DNA from: Halapricum salinum
Lineage (GTDB): Archaea > Halobacteriota > Halobacteria > Halobacteriales > Haloarculaceae
Direction of reading: 5' to 3'
NCBI RefSeq assembly: GCF_004799665.1
Contig: NZ_CP031310.1
Location: 2,844,887 to 2,908,886, forward strand
Length of the DNA stretch: 64,000 nucleotides
The translations under genes and the position numbers were made by a program. The notes beneath the pieces are model-generated. The model was not told where the DNA came from and ran no database searches. It saw nothing but the letters and a program-made list of their open reading frames with translations. This document shows positions 15,276 through 24,045 of the stretch, in pieces (positions within the stretch are counted from its first letter, which is position 1; each line of letters starts with the position of its first letter).

Positions 15276-16553
15276 TCACTCTTCGTCCTCGAACGGCGAC
15301 CCCGCAGCGTCCGGTTCGTGGCCCGGTAAACTGATGATGTTCTCCCGGCCGACCCGCAGTTTCGTGATCTCGTCGTCCTCTTCCATATCCGACAGCAGCA
15401 TGCTCACTTTCGACTTCGACCAGTTTGTCTCCTCGACGATTGCCGACTGTCGCATCCGACCGCCGTGGGATTCGAGCAACGAGGCGACGCGATCTGTGTC
15501 CGAGAGTAACTCTTCGTCGGTGACTGTCGTCGCGGGCTCGTCCGAACCTTCCGCCTCAGTCGGCGTCTCGGCCGCTGCCCCACTGTCGTCACTCGACGGC
15601 GTTGATTGGGTGACCCTCCTCTCGTCGCCATCGTCGGCCGAAATCACCGTCCGATAGAGTGCGACCGTCCCGCCAGCCAACAACAGGACGATCAACCCCA
15701 CGACGAACATCCCGCCGATACCGTCGTCCGCGCTGGTCTCGACCGGTGCAGTCGTCGGTGACTGTCCCGAAGTGGTCGGGCCCACACTTGTCGTCGGAGT
15801 CGTCGTGGCTGCTGTCGACACCGTCTGGGTTGTCGTCATCGTCCGCCCAGCCGGCTGGAACGTGACCAGGGGCCGCTCTGGGTTGAACTCGTACTCACCC
15901 TCCCAGGCGATCCACTCGCTCTCGGCCTGCGAGTCGGGATCGTCCTGCGAATCCGGCCCGGGATCGACGCTCGCAAAGACCAGCCCCGGCCCCGGTCGTA
16001 TCGTCAGACGCTGGTTTGGACCGAGGTACAATCCGACATCGAACGCTTCGCCGAAGACGACCTGCTCACCTTCGACACTCGCGAGGTTCGTCCACAGAAA
16101 CGACATCTCGACTTTGCCCTGCGTCCCGAGGTTGAACCCGCCCCGGGCGACGTGCGCATGCTTGCGGAAGTTCGTCGCGTTCATCGTCCGGTTCGTCGAC
16201 TGCGTCCCGGTCGCCGCCAACGACTCTGCTTGCGCGACGAACTCCCGGTAGAGCTCCATCTCCGTGTTGTTGAACTCCTCCGCGTAGGATTCGAACGCAG
16301 GGACTTCGCTCTCGTTGAGTGGCCGCGAGTGTATCGTCGTCCACCGAACCGTTCCGTTCTCGTAGACAGTCAGCGTGTACGACGTTCGAGAGAACCCGTC
16401 CGGTGTCGAATCACTGACGTTGCCCGCGTCGACGGCTGCGGGCTGCAGAGAACCAGTCGCCTGCGTGCCGGACATGCCACCCGTTACACCCACGAGACCC
16501 GTGAGGGAGACGGCCAGAATGACGAATCCGATCACGTGGGGGCGGCGGACCAT
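15276..16553 (-). CDS. Membrane-anchored winged-helix protein
   Basis: A 425-residue protein with an N-terminal signal-like helix (VIGFVILAVSLTGLVGVTGG), a large extracellular domain (about residues 40-245) with several N-x-S/T sites, and a Thr/Ser-rich stalk. One transmembrane helix follows (GMFVVGLIVLLLAGGTVALY, about residue 280), then an acidic linker and a C-terminal cytoplasmic winged helix (DRVASLLESHGGRMRQSAIV, then WSKSKVSMLLSDMEEDDEI). Haloarchaea have a family with this layout (DUF7345 plus DUF7343 as I recall). The design suggests a one-component receptor that senses the outside and binds DNA directly. The start is fixed by the TATA box at 16577-16586. Confidence 0.88.
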   Translation of the reverse strand: MVRRPHVIGFVILAVSLTGLVGVTGGMSGTQATGSLQPAAVDAGNVSDSTPDGFSRTSYTLTVYENGTVRWTTIHSRPLNESEVPAFESYAEEFNNTEMELYREFVAQAESLAATGTQSTNRTMNATNFRKHAHVARGGFNLGTQGKVEMSFLWTNLASVEGEQVVFGEAFDVGLYLGPNQRLTIRPGPGLVFASVDPGPDSQDDPDSQAESEWIAWEGEYEFNPERPLVTFQPAGRTMTTTQTVSTAATTTPTTSVGPTTSGQSPTTAPVETSADDGIGGMFVVGLIVLLLAGGTVALYRTVISADDGDERRVTQSTPSSDDSGAAAETPTEAEGSDEPATTVTDEELLSDTDRVASLLESHGGRMRQSAIVEETNWSKSKVSMLLSDMEEDDEITKLRVGRENIISLPGHEPDAAGSPFEDEE

Positions 16554-16576
16554 CTATTCGTACTGTCCAATGGATC

Positions 16577-16586
16577 GTATAAAAGA
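16577..16586 (-). promoter_or_regulatory. TATA box of the membrane winged-helix gene
   Basis: CTTTTATACG on the minus strand lies 24-33 bases before the ATG at 16553, typical of a leaderless haloarchaeal promoter. Confidence 0.75.
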
Positions 16587-16643
16587 ACTACGCCTACGTG
16601 ATCTCAGTAGACGAGGTGGCGAGACGGAAACCACCCGACGTGA

Positions 16644-19600
16644 TCAGGCAAGGGCGTCGGCGAGCCGCTCGATCGGGTGGGGCGGTTCCTCGCCCTCGTA
16701 GTCTTTGAGCTGGCCGCGGCAGGAGGCCCCAGGTGCGACGACGGACTCGCCCGAACTCCGGTCGAGCTGGTCGTAGAGGATCGACGCGATGGCCTTGCTC
16801 ATCGAGTAGTGCTCGGCCTCGTAGCCGAACGAGCCGGCCATCCCACAACAGCTGGAATCGACGGCGTCGACCTCGTAACCTGCCCGTCGGAGCACACCTA
16901 CCGCGTGGTGATCCTTCTTGGTCGCCTTCTGGTGGCAGTGGCCGTGATACGAGAGCGACTCGGTGGGTGCGTCGAAGTCGATTTCCGCGTCCAACCGATG
17001 CACGTCCAGATATTCGGCGATTCCGTAGGCGTTGGCCGCGACGCGTTCGACGTCGTCGCCCGAGAGCAAGTCGAGGTAGTCCGACTGGAACATCACTGCC
17101 TCAGAGGGTTCGACGAGGACGACGTCCCATTCCTCCTCGACTCGCGGTGCGAGTTTCGCGACGTTCTCCTCGGCCTGCTCGCGAGCCGTGTCCAGAAAGC
17201 CCTTCGAGTGCGGTGCGCGCCCGGAGTCGACCACGTCGGTAGGGACCTCGACGTGGACGCCCGCCGCTTCCAGTACTTCGACGGCGGCCATTCCCGCCTC
17301 GGGACGGTTGTAGTTGGTGAAGGTGTCGGGGAACAGCAGGACTTTCCGGTCGGCCGCCTCCTCGCTGACAGCTGGCTCGTGATCGGCGAATCGATCGACG
17401 AAGGTGTTGCGGTAGAATGTGGGGAGTTCCCGCTCGCGAGCGATTCCGAACAATTTCTCCTGAACGATTCCGGCACCAGGAAGCTTCTGTGCCCAGTTCG
17501 ACAGCGGGGCGAGCGCGCTCGCGAGTGGGTAGAGCGTGCCGGCGTTGGCGAACAGCCGATCGCGGATCCCCGGTCCCTCTTGCTCGTGGTGGGCGTGTTT
17601 GACCTCCACTTTGAGCTTGGCCATGTCGACCTCGCTCGGGCAGTCCTTGGCACACCCTTTGCAGCCGACACAGAGATCCAGCACCTCCTCCATGAATTCC
17701 TCTTCTCGTGGATCGTCAGGGAGGTCGCCACTCATTGCCTGGCGAAGCATGTTCGCCCGCCCACGAGTCGCCTGGATCTCCTCGTTCGCGGCTCGATAGG
17801 TCGGGCACATCACGCCGCCAGTCGTTCCCTGCGGGCCGCGACAGCCGCCACAGCCGTGACAGAGTTCGACCATTCCGGCCATGCCGTTGTCGTTGTCCCA
17901 GTTCAGCGTCGGCTCGAACGGGATCTCGAGTTCGTACTCGGGATCGAACCGGAGATTCTCGGCCATGTCCGCCACGCGAGCGCGCTCGGGGACGCCCTCC
18001 GGCAGCTCCTCGTCGGCGGCGTAGCCACACACTTGACTCGGGTTCAGCAGCCAGTCCGGATCGAAAGTGTGCTTCAGGTCTCGGAGGAGCTCCCAGACGT
18101 GCTGGCCGTAGAGTTTCCGGTTCCACCCGCTCCGGGCGCGACCGTCACCGTGTTCGCCCGAGACGCTACCACCGTACTCGACGACCAGATCGGTCGCGTC
18201 CTCGGCGATCGAGCGCATCTGGTTCACGCCGTCCAGCGTCTTGGTATTCACGAGCGGCCGGATGTGCAAGCAACCAGGGCCGGCGTGGGCGTAGATGCTC
18301 GCAATCGTGCCGTTGTCTTCGAGGACTTCCTGGAATCCCTCGACGAACCCGGGGAGGTTCTCCGGCGGGACCGCCATGTCCTCGATGAAGGAGATGTGTT
18401 TTTCGTCTGTCGTCCGGCCGAGCAGAATCGGGAGGCCGGACTTGCGAAGCTTCCAGAAGCGCTTGCGCTGGTCGTCGTCGTGGGCCTCGCGAGCGTCGAA
18501 GGCGATGACGTCCTCGTCGGTGATATCGGCCGCGCCCTCGTCGGGCTCGACCATCGACTCGACGCCCGCAGTGCGGTCGGCAAAGAGGTTCGCGACCTTC
18601 TGCTTGCCGTCGGCGTCGTCCTCGGCGTAGAACTCCACCAGCAGCGTGGCCCGGGTTCCATCGGGCAAAATCTCCTCGACAAGATCGCCGAAATCCTCGG
18701 TATCGGCGGCCAGATCCAGCAGGACCTCGTCGAGCACTTCGACTGCCGCGGGGTCGTGTTCGAGGATGATCGAGACGTCTTCCATCGCGCTGACGAGATC
18801 CTCGTAGAACAGCAACGCGACGGACTTGGTGTTCGGCAAGGATTCGAGTCCGACAGTGGCTTTCGTGACCGTCGCGAGTGTCCCCTCACTCCCGCAGAGC
18901 AACTTTGCGAGATTGACTGACTCCTCCTCGCGTGCGCGTTCGACCAGCCTGTCGAGGTCGTAGCCGGAGACGTTGCGCTTCAGGCTCGGGAAGGCGTCCA
19001 GAATCTCGTCGCCTTCCTCCTCGATCAGGCGCTCGACGGTCGCGCAGATCTGCGCTTCGAGGTCGCCATCGGGATCTGCCCGGTCACTCAGTTCTTCCAG
19101 ACTCATCTCGCCCCACTCGGTGACAGTCCCGTCGGCCAGCACGACCTCCGCACTCTCGACGTAGGCGGCGGTCATGCCGTACTTCAGCGAGTGTGACCCC
19201 GAGGAGTTGTTCCCGATCGCCCCGCCGATGGCGCTCTTATCCCGCCAGGCCGGGTCGGGCGCGAACTTTAGTCCGTGGTCTTCGAGTTCGGTGTTGAGAT
19301 CACCGATGTACATTCCACACTCGAGTCGGGCGGTCTGTCCCTCGGGATCGACGTCGAGCAGGCCAGTCATGTGCCGCGAGAAGTCCAGTACGACGGCCTC
19401 GTTGACGGTCTGGCCGGCGAGACTCGTCCCGCCACCCCGCGGGAGGACGGGGATCTCCCGTTCGGCGCAGTAGGTCATCACGCTCGAGACGTCGTCGGTA
19501 TCCTGCGGGAAGACGACGCCGATCGGCGTCACCTCGTATGCGCTGGCGTCGGTCGCATAGAGCTGGCGGGTGTACTCGTCGAAGCGGACGTCTCCCTCGA

Positions 19601-19730
19601 CGCGCGAGCGCAGGTCCGCGACGAGACCCGGTCGTTCGACCTCTCCCGAGACGTAGTCGTAGTCGGCGCGTCCGTCCTCGGCGGGATCCACTGACGGCCC
19701 GGACTGTCCGACGTGATCGCTGATTCCCAT
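16644..19730 (-). CDS. FAD/Fe-S D-lactate (or glycolate) dehydrogenase
   Basis: A 1028-residue fusion of a GlcD-type FAD oxidase and a GlcF-type iron-sulfur protein, as in haloarchaeal D-lactate dehydrogenases. The N-terminal FAD domain has PVLPRGGGTSLAGQ and SAIGGAIGNNSSGSHSLKYG; the FAD-oxidase C-terminal region includes HIRPLVNTKT and SGEHGDGRARS. Then come ferredoxin-like clusters (CHGCGGC..., and LCVGCKGCAKDCPSEVDMAK) and a CCG domain (SYHGHCHQKA, SCCGMAGSFG). It oxidises a 2-hydroxy acid and passes electrons to the respiratory chain; which acid cannot be told from sequence. ATG 19730 is chosen; an upstream extension to 19811 runs into the repeat region and is not family-like. Confidence 0.93.
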   Translation of the reverse strand: MGISDHVGQSGPSVDPAEDGRADYDYVSGEVERPGLVADLRSRVEGDVRFDEYTRQLYATDASAYEVTPIGVVFPQDTDDVSSVMTYCAEREIPVLPRGGGTSLAGQTVNEAVVLDFSRHMTGLLDVDPEGQTARLECGMYIGDLNTELEDHGLKFAPDPAWRDKSAIGGAIGNNSSGSHSLKYGMTAAYVESAEVVLADGTVTEWGEMSLEELSDRADPDGDLEAQICATVERLIEEEGDEILDAFPSLKRNVSGYDLDRLVERAREEESVNLAKLLCGSEGTLATVTKATVGLESLPNTKSVALLFYEDLVSAMEDVSIILEHDPAAVEVLDEVLLDLAADTEDFGDLVEEILPDGTRATLLVEFYAEDDADGKQKVANLFADRTAGVESMVEPDEGAADITDEDVIAFDAREAHDDDQRKRFWKLRKSGLPILLGRTTDEKHISFIEDMAVPPENLPGFVEGFQEVLEDNGTIASIYAHAGPGCLHIRPLVNTKTLDGVNQMRSIAEDATDLVVEYGGSVSGEHGDGRARSGWNRKLYGQHVWELLRDLKHTFDPDWLLNPSQVCGYAADEELPEGVPERARVADMAENLRFDPEYELEIPFEPTLNWDNDNGMAGMVELCHGCGGCRGPQGTTGGVMCPTYRAANEEIQATRGRANMLRQAMSGDLPDDPREEEFMEEVLDLCVGCKGCAKDCPSEVDMAKLKVEVKHAHHEQEGPGIRDRLFANAGTLYPLASALAPLSNWAQKLPGAGIVQEKLFGIARERELPTFYRNTFVDRFADHEPAVSEEAADRKVLLFPDTFTNYNRPEAGMAAVEVLEAAGVHVEVPTDVVDSGRAPHSKGFLDTAREQAEENVAKLAPRVEEEWDVVLVEPSEAVMFQSDYLDLLSGDDVERVAANAYGIAEYLDVHRLDAEIDFDAPTESLSYHGHCHQKATKKDHHAVGVLRRAGYEVDAVDSSCCGMAGSFGYEAEHYSMSKAIASILYDQLDRSSGESVVAPGASCRGQLKDYEGEEPPHPIERLADALA

Positions 19731-19800
19731 TATCCGGCCCTTCGGACGCCCGGAGATTAAACCCACGCTCTCACGTTTGACTTTTCGGCCGGCTGGACTA

Positions 19801-20040
19801 CTCACACACAAAAGTGTTCGCGAGCCGGCCGTCGACAGGTCAGGTCTCCCGGCCGGACTGTTCGCAGACGAGACTGCTCACGAGCCGGCCGTCGACAGGT
19901 CAGGTCTCCCGGCTGGACTGTTCACAGACGAGACTGCTCACGAGCCGGCCGTCGACAGGTCAGGTCTCCCGGCTGGACTGTTCACAGACGAGACTGCTCA
20001 CGAGCCGGCCGTCGACAGGTCAGATCTCCCGGCTGGACTG
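19801..20040. repeat. 60-bp tandem repeat array (about four units)
   Basis: Units with an exact 60-bp period run from 19801 to 20040. Units 2-4 (19861-19920, 19921-19980, 19981-20040) differ at only one or two bases each; the first is degenerate over its first 20 bases. Each unit carries GAGCCGGCCGTCGACAGGTC and an imperfect hairpin AGCCGG...CCGGCT. The array fills the gap between divergent promoters of the dehydrogenase (minus) and the hydrolase at 20124 (plus). It has no spacers, so it is not CRISPR. A 46-bp piece of the unit recurs at 3480-3525 in reverse orientation. All frames through it are open, but no gene is supported. Confidence 0.95.
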
Positions 20041-20092
20041 GCTGCGCATCAACGCGCAGCCGTGCCGCCGTCGACACGACAGTCGTCACCAC

Positions 20093-20100
20093 GTATAAAT
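20093..20100 (+). promoter_or_regulatory. TATA box of the alpha/beta hydrolase gene
   Basis: GTATAAAT ends 24 bases before the ATG at 20124, the leaderless spacing. It lies just after the 60-bp repeat array, so the array sits directly upstream of this promoter. Confidence 0.75.
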
Positions 20101-20123
20101 CATTCTCACTCCTACTACAGAGT

Positions 20124-21065
20124 ATGAAACTCCGGAACGCGCTCGGTGCAGTCGTCGGCGGGGTCGGCCTCGCGGCCGTGACCAACCGCGTGCTCTCCTC
20201 GAAATCCGAAGCACTCGCCCCCCCGTTGTCGGGCGAACATCGGACGTATCGCTGGCGAGGGTTCGACGTCGGATACACCGAGGCCGGCGATCCCGATGAT
20301 CCCGAGCTGGTGCTCTTTCACGGCGTCAACGCCGCAGCCTCCAGCCACGAATTCGAACCCGTCTTCGACGCGCTGGCCGAGAACTACCACGTTCTCGCAC
20401 CCGACCTGCCGGGCTTCGGGACCTCCGATCGCCCGCCGCTTCTGTACTCGGCGTCGCTCTACCAGACGTTCGTCGCCGACTTCTGTGTCGACCTCACGGA
20501 CGAGCCGACGGTCGTCGGATCTGGTCTCTCAGGCGCGTACGTCGCGCTGGCGGCCGAAGAGATCGAGGTCGAGCGCCTGGTACTGATCTCGCCGACGGAC
20601 TCGACCATGGGTGGTGACGGCCAGCGAGCCTGGGTCCGGTCACTACTGCGCGCACCAGTCGTCGGCCAGGCGCTGTACAACGGGATCGTGAGCGAGCGCT
20701 CGATGCGGCATTTCCACGCCGATCACGGTTACTTCGATCTCGACAACCTCACTGACGAGCGACTCGACTACGAGTGGCAGAGCGCCCACCAGCCCGGCGC
20801 GCGCTTCGCCCCGGCGTCGTTCCTCGCTGGCTATCTCGACCCCGAGCAATCCCTGGAGGAGGCCCTGGGCCGCCTCGACGTCCCGGTGACGCTGGTCTGG
20901 GGACGAGACGCGTCGGTAACGCCGCTGTGGGAGGGCCGCTCGCTCGCGGAATCCGCCGACGCGACGTTGGTCGTCTTCGACGAGTCGCTATTGTTGCCCC
21001 ACGTCGAACACCCCAACCAGTTCGTCGACGTACTGAGTGGCGATTTCGACAGCGAGTCGGGCTGA
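20124..21065 (+). CDS. Alpha/beta hydrolase fold protein
   Basis: A 313-residue alpha/beta hydrolase. The oxyanion region is [13 protein letters not shown], the cap/strand segment is [17 protein letters not shown], the nucleophile elbow is [13 protein letters not shown], the acid is in [13 protein letters not shown], and the base His is in [11 protein letters not shown]. The elbow reads G-S-G-L-S-G, so in the usual alignment (G-H-S-x-G-G) the nucleophile Ser position is occupied by Gly; a one-register shift could still place a Ser. Enzymatic activity is therefore uncertain. The N-terminal stretch ([19 protein letters not shown]) could be a membrane anchor. The TATA box at 20093-20100 sets the start. 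Confidence 0.88.
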   Translation: MKLRNALGAVVGGVGLAAVTNRVLSSKSEALAPPLSGEHRTYRWRGFDVGYTEAGDPDDPELVLFHGVNAAASSHEFEPVFDALAENYHVLAPDLPGFGTSDRPPLLYSASLYQTFVADFCVDLTDEPTVVGSGLSGAYVALAAEEIEVERLVLISPTDSTMGGDGQRAWVRSLLRAPVVGQALYNGIVSERSMRHFHADHGYFDLDNLTDERLDYEWQSAHQPGARFAPASFLAGYLDPEQSLEEALGRLDVPVTLVWGRDASVTPLWEGRSLAESADATLVVFDESLLLPHVEHPNQFVDVLSGDFDSESG

Positions 21066-21071
21066 TCCGCT

Positions 21072-21347
21072 CTACATACCCATGTCTTCGGCGGGCTCGG
21101 GGATCGGGAGGTCGTGCGGCGAGACGCCCAGCAGTTCGCCAGCATGGTCGAGCGCCATATCGAAGCCGTAGTAGCGTTCGAGTTCGTCCCCGTCGGCACT
21201 CGGCCGGACTTTCAGCATGGCGTAGCCCTCGATGTTCTGGGCGACGGCAGCGGTCCGCCCGTCGCGATCGAACGTCAGGATGCGCTCAGTCTCTGTCTCT
21301 TCGTAGCGGGCGGTGATACCGTTCGCGGACGCAGAGGCCTCGGTCAT
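21072..21347 (-). CDS. DUF7111-type small haloarchaeal protein
   Basis: A 91-residue acidic protein, recalled as the haloarchaeal DUF7111 family: NGITARYEETETERILTFDR, then AVAQNIEGYAMLKVRP and YYGFDMALDHAGELLGVSPH, ending PIPEPAEDMGM. The function is unknown; the fold looks like a small alpha-beta domain. ATG 21347 is preferred to an in-frame upstream start at 21398, which would add Arg/Cys-rich unlike sequence. It is convergent with the hydrolase, 6 bases away. Confidence 0.75.
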   Translation of the reverse strand: MTEASASANGITARYEETETERILTFDRDGRTAAVAQNIEGYAMLKVRPSADGDELERYYGFDMALDHAGELLGVSPHDLPIPEPAEDMGM

Positions 21348-21435
21348 TGGCCGTGACTGAGTCCTACACCAAGTGAAGCGTTCCGATTCACAGCGCAAGC
21401 GAAATCAAGTAGTGGGACGACCACGACCCTCGGAT

Positions 21436-21711
21436 ATGAAGTGGCTCCAGAGCGGCCGCCGCCGCGACCTCTGTGTGCTTCTCTATAGCAGCGACGGCGT
21501 TCCGGCGCAGAAGCTCAAGACCAGTCTCGAACGCCGCTATGACGACCGAATAGATCCCAAGCAGTTCTACGGCGCACTCGATGCCTTGGAACGACTCGGC
21601 CACGTCCAGAAACGGACGGAGGGACTGAGCGACGTCTACGAACTCACAGCTGCGGGCCGCGAACACGTCGAGAGCTATACCGAGTGGCTGGACGAGCAGG
21701 TCGACCAGTGA
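21436..21711 (+). CDS. PadR-like winged-helix regulator
   Basis: A 91-residue DNA-binding protein. It begins MKWLQSGRRRDLCVLLYSS, then has QKLKTSLERRYDDRIDPKQFYGALDALERLGHV, the PadR/wHTH core, and YELTAAGREHVESYTEWLDEQ as the C-terminal dimer helix. Haloarchaeal short PadR proteins of this size are common. The start is the ATG at 21436. It ends 4 bases before the stop of the convergent acyl-CoA dehydrogenase gene, whose regulation it could plausibly affect, though nothing in the sequence proves it. Confidence 0.85.
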   Translation: MKWLQSGRRRDLCVLLYSSDGVPAQKLKTSLERRYDDRIDPKQFYGALDALERLGHVQKRTEGLSDVYELTAAGREHVESYTEWLDEQVDQ

Positions 21712-21715
21712 TTCG

Positions 21716-22858
21716 CTACTGGAGCAACTGATCGGCGATCGTATTCCTGAGGACTTCGCTGGTCCCCTCGTAGATCTCGTTGAGTTTGGCGTCGCGGTAG
21801 AATCGCTCGACCGGGAAGTCCTTGGTGTAGCCGTAGCCGCCGTGGATCTGGATCCCCTCGTTTGCCACCTCTCTGGAAATTTCGGAGGCGTAGAGCTTCG
21901 CCTGTGCGGCCTCTTTGATGTGGTTCTCGCCGCGGTCTTTCAGATCTGCGGCCTGGTGCATGAGCAGCCGGGCGGCCTGGAGCTTGGTGTCCATGTCCGC
22001 GAGCTTGTGCTGGATCGCCTGGAAGTCGCTGATCGGCCGGTCGAACTGCTCGCGATCCTGGGCGTACTGGAGGGCCTCGTCCAGGGCTGCCTGGGCGATC
22101 CCGACCCCGCGAGCGGCGATGGTGATTCGACCACCATTGAGCGTCTTCAGCGCGTGGACGAATCCCCGGCCCTCCTCGCCGAGTCGCCGCGATTCTGGAA
22201 TTCGCATGTCGTCGAAGCGCAACTCGGCCGTGGGACAGCCCTTGTCACCGAGTTTGTGTTCGGTCCCCTCGACGTGGAAGCCGTCGTCTTCCTCGGGGCG
22301 GACGATGAACGAGGAGATTCCCTTGTTGTCGGCCTCGGGATCGGTCTTGGCGAAGAGGACGACCGTGTCGGCCACTGACCCGTTGGAGATCCACAGCTTT
22401 CCGCCGTTAACCACGTACTCGTCACCGTCTTTCTCGGCAGTCGTCTCCATCGCTGGAACGTCGCTGCCCGCCCCTGCTTCCGAGAGCGCGAACGCACCGA
22501 TCTCTCGGCCTTCCGCCAGCGGCGTGAGATACGCCTCTTTTTGACTCTCGTCGCCAAATTCGTAGATCATGTTGCACGCCAGCGAGATGTGCGCTGCGAC
22601 GATGGTCCCGAGGCCGCCACTGCCCCGGGAGATCTCTTCGAGTGCCATCGCGTAGGCGTGGTAGTCCAGGCCGGCCCCGCCGTACTCCTCGGGGATTGGC
22701 ATGCCCATCAGGCCGAGGTCGGCCATCTCGTCGATCAGATCCTGTGGAAATTCGTCTTCGTCGTCGATCTCTGCCGCGCGCGGGACGACCTCTTCGTCGA
22801 CGAACTCGGCGACCATCTCCTGGATCTGGCGCTGCTCGGTGGTCGGGCTAAAGTCCAT
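21716..22858 (-). CDS. Acyl-CoA dehydrogenase
   Basis: A 380-residue FAD flavoenzyme that forms the trans-2-enoyl-CoA in fatty acid or branched-acid breakdown. Family marks: FALSEAGAGSDVPAM, KLWISNGSVADTV, IAARGVGIAQAALDEAL, FQAIQHKLADMDTKL and the C-terminal IHGGYGYTKDFPVERFYRDAKLNEIYEGTSEV, in which E364 (YEGTSE) is at the catalytic-base position. Length is standard. It lies 162 bases downstream of the 3-hydroxyacyl-CoA dehydrogenase on the same strand, so the two probably serve one beta-oxidation or ketogenic route. ATG 22858 matches the family start (MDFSPT). Confidence 0.95.
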   Translation of the reverse strand: MDFSPTTEQRQIQEMVAEFVDEEVVPRAAEIDDEDEFPQDLIDEMADLGLMGMPIPEEYGGAGLDYHAYAMALEEISRGSGGLGTIVAAHISLACNMIYEFGDESQKEAYLTPLAEGREIGAFALSEAGAGSDVPAMETTAEKDGDEYVVNGGKLWISNGSVADTVVLFAKTDPEADNKGISSFIVRPEEDDGFHVEGTEHKLGDKGCPTAELRFDDMRIPESRRLGEEGRGFVHALKTLNGGRITIAARGVGIAQAALDEALQYAQDREQFDRPISDFQAIQHKLADMDTKLQAARLLMHQAADLKDRGENHIKEAAQAKLYASEISREVANEGIQIHGGYGYTKDFPVERFYRDAKLNEIYEGTSEVLRNTIADQLLQ

Positions 22859-23020
22859 GCCATCCGCTAGCTCCCCCTCTGTCTTTACTGTTGGTGAGCA
22901 CCGAGGACAGAAAACGTGCAAACAGTTCTCACAATACCCGAACAGGGGGGCGTTTCGGACCTCCCGTAGTTCCAGCATATTAGCATGGCAATTCCCGGTC
23001 TTCCAGCGGAACTGATCGGG

Positions 23021-23881
23021 TCACTCGTACTCGTAGAATCCCTTGCCGGTCTTCTTGCCCAGATCACCCGCATCGACCTTGCGCTTGAGCAAGTAGGGCG
23101 GCTTGTACCGATCGCCCAGTTCTTCGTGGAGTGTCTCGGCGGCGTTCAGACAGATGTCCAGACCGATGTGATCGGCCAGTTCGAGCGGTCCCATGGGAAC
23201 GTTCGTTCCGAGCTTGAGTCCGCGGTCGATATCCTCGCGCGTCGCCGTCCCCTCGTCGAGTGTCCGAATGCCTTCACACACCCAGGGAATGAGCACGCGA
23301 TTGACGACGAACCCGGGCTTATCGTCGGACTGCCAGGTCTGCTTCTCCAGGGACTCGGCGAAGTCGTGGGCGAATTTCGCAGCGCGGGCCTCTGTCTTCT
23401 CGCCGGCGATGACCTCGACGCCGGGCATCAGCGGGACGGGATTCATGAAGTGGAGGCCGACGACGAATCCCTCGCGGTCGGTGACGCTGGCGATGGAGGT
23501 GATCGAGAGCGTGCTGGTGTTGGTCGCCAGGACGACATCATCGTCGACGATGTCGTCCAGCTCCGCGAAGATGTCCTGTTTGACTTCCAGGTTCTCGACC
23601 ACGGCCTCGACGACGAGGTCGCACTCGGCGAGATCAGCGAGGTCGGTCGTCGCGTCGATTCGGTCCCGGATCGAGGCGGCCTCGCTCTCGGTGAACCGGT
23701 CCTTCCGGACGAAGCGATCGAGACTGTCCTGGATCGACTCCGCACCGCTGGTCAGGGCCTGCTGGTCGACGTCGCGCATGACCACGTCGTAGCCGTTGGT
23801 CGCGGCGACCTGGGCGATTCCACTTCCCATCGTCCCCGCGCCGACGACGCCGACGGTGTGCACTGCATCGAGTTCGCGCAT
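23021..23881 (-). CDS. 3-Hydroxyacyl-CoA dehydrogenase
   Basis: A 286-residue NAD(P)-dependent enzyme (3-hydroxybutyryl-CoA dehydrogenase type). The Rossmann motif GVVGAGTMGSGIAQ is at the N-terminus; DLVVEAVVEN, LATNTSTLSIT and GLHFMNPVPLM are the conserved catalytic-region blocks including the active His; the C-terminal domain ends DLGKKTGKGFYEYE. It likely works with the acyl-CoA dehydrogenase downstream. No enoyl-CoA hydratase is in the immediate vicinity. Haloarchaea use such genes in fatty acid and polyhydroxyalkanoate-related metabolism. Confidence 0.95.
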   Translation of the reverse strand: MRELDAVHTVGVVGAGTMGSGIAQVAATNGYDVVMRDVDQQALTSGAESIQDSLDRFVRKDRFTESEAASIRDRIDATTDLADLAECDLVVEAVVENLEVKQDIFAELDDIVDDDVVLATNTSTLSITSIASVTDREGFVVGLHFMNPVPLMPGVEVIAGEKTEARAAKFAHDFAESLEKQTWQSDDKPGFVVNRVLIPWVCEGIRTLDEGTATREDIDRGLKLGTNVPMGPLELADHIGLDICLNAAETLHEELGDRYKPPYLLKRKVDAGDLGKKTGKGFYEYE

Positions 23882-24045
23882 ATCACGAGTCCGCGCGCGG
23901 ACGCGGTAAACGTGGCGGTGGGTTCCCCGATCCTACGATCCAGTCGTGAGGTACTCGTTCGTCACATCCTACGAGTATAACCACACTATCAGGGCCTCTA
24001 GGGTCGTATAATGGTGAATATACATTAGACAGAACACTGTTGTGG

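Noticed and set aside
16677-18920. Plus-strand frame of 747 residues inside the FAD/Fe-S dehydrogenase
   Set aside because: It is the antisense of a strongly conserved enzyme with intact FAD and Fe-S motifs and has no domain of its own.
19801-20040. CRISPR array or coding repeat protein
   Set aside because: The repeats are contiguous with no unique spacers and no cas genes are in the window. Open frames through the array are a by-product of a 60-base (multiple of three) period.
22859-22978. In-frame N-terminal extension of the acyl-CoA dehydrogenase with CENC and CPRC pairs, like a small zinc finger
   Set aside because: The family starts at the MDFSPT methionine; the 40 extra residues fall in what should be the promoter region. 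It was not called as a separate gene because the frame runs on without a stop.
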